From IMG/VR virus record IMGVR_UViG_3300033146_004147, positions 1 to 34,845 of that record: a DNA stretch of 34,845 nt; one strand, 5' to 3'. The notes beneath the pieces were generated by a model. The model saw only the letters and a list, made by a program, of their open reading frames with translations, had not been told where the DNA came from and did no database searches. Source of the stretch: a virus. This document shows positions 34,725 to 34,845 of the stretch, piece after piece (the stretch's first letter is position 1; each line of letters starts with the position of its first letter). Made by a program: the position numbers and the translations under genes.

Positions 34725-34845
34725 TTAAAATCCTTTAACAGTTTTGCCTTGAGGATTATTTTTTAAATACTTAGCATTATAATCAATACCTCGTACATTA
34801 TTTAAATTATCTTGTATGTTTCTATCAGAAGCTTTATTATAATCA
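34725..34845 (-). CDS. C-terminal end of a gene cut by the right edge
   Basis: An open minus-strand frame enters at the right edge and ends with TAA at 34727-34725. The 39 visible residues are polar (YNKASDRNIQDNLNNVRGID then YNAKYLKNNPQGKTVKGF). No start is in the window. It is too short to identify. The direction and 18-base spacing to the next start suggest it is the upstream gene of the same operon as the 137- and 696-residue proteins. Confidence 0.6.
   Translation of the reverse strand, partial: DYNKASDRNIQDNLNNVRGIDYNAKYLKNNPQGKTVKGF

Overview
The window is part of the genome of a tailed bacteriophage whose virion genes look like those of the crAss-like phages (order Crassvirales), which have short tails and infect Bacteroidetes. 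The evidence is gene content and order: a large terminase, a large portal, a head fibre, an acidic scaffold-like protein, a HK97-type major capsid protein, ring/collar proteins, two small IHF/HU-like proteins and a giant P22 gp10-like 'muzzle' protein. The DNA is very AT-rich. Several gene starts are preceded by TAnnTTTG boxes, as in Bacteroidetes promoters, and there is little Shine-Dalgarno signal. All long genes read through under the standard code, so I see no stop-codon reassignment.

Layout, right to left, mostly on the minus strand. At 34845-31716 lie the end of one gene (cut by the right edge), a 137-residue protein, a 696-residue protein with a zinc-protease motif (a candidate ejected protein), and a 159-residue protein. 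At 31714-31166 lie a promoter box, an initiator-like tRNA-Met, a 24-codon mini-ORF with a terminator, tRNA-Pro(UGG), tRNA-Ser(GCU) and a second promoter box for a 107-residue membrane protein. These fill the only stretch over 300 bases without a large gene. On the plus strand, 28377-30866 is a short operon of a GroEL chaperonin and two unknown proteins, ending in a clear hairpin terminator. It diverges from the terminase operon over about 80 bases.

From 28327 down to 1 runs the packaging and virion block. In order it holds TerL, two overlapping small membrane proteins (spanin-like), a double-domain GroES, portal, two Cys-containing proteins, the head fibre, the scaffold-like protein and MCP (terminator), then two structural proteins and a possible auxiliary capsid protein (terminator). 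After that come two ring-type proteins, two IHF-like proteins, the 2322-residue muzzle, a membrane-anchored paralogue of the 159-residue protein, and a lectin-like tail fibre cut by the left edge.

The most unusual content is a phage-encoded chaperonin system: a complete group I GroEL with its ATPase residues, and a GroES made of two tandem Cpn10 domains placed inside the capsid operon. Known parallels are single phage co-chaperonins (T4 gp31), the phage EL chaperonin and the double Cpn20 of chloroplasts. Two recurring leader motifs precede many of the gene starts, and two terminators share an identical 8-base loop. This suggests a phage-specific expression signature.
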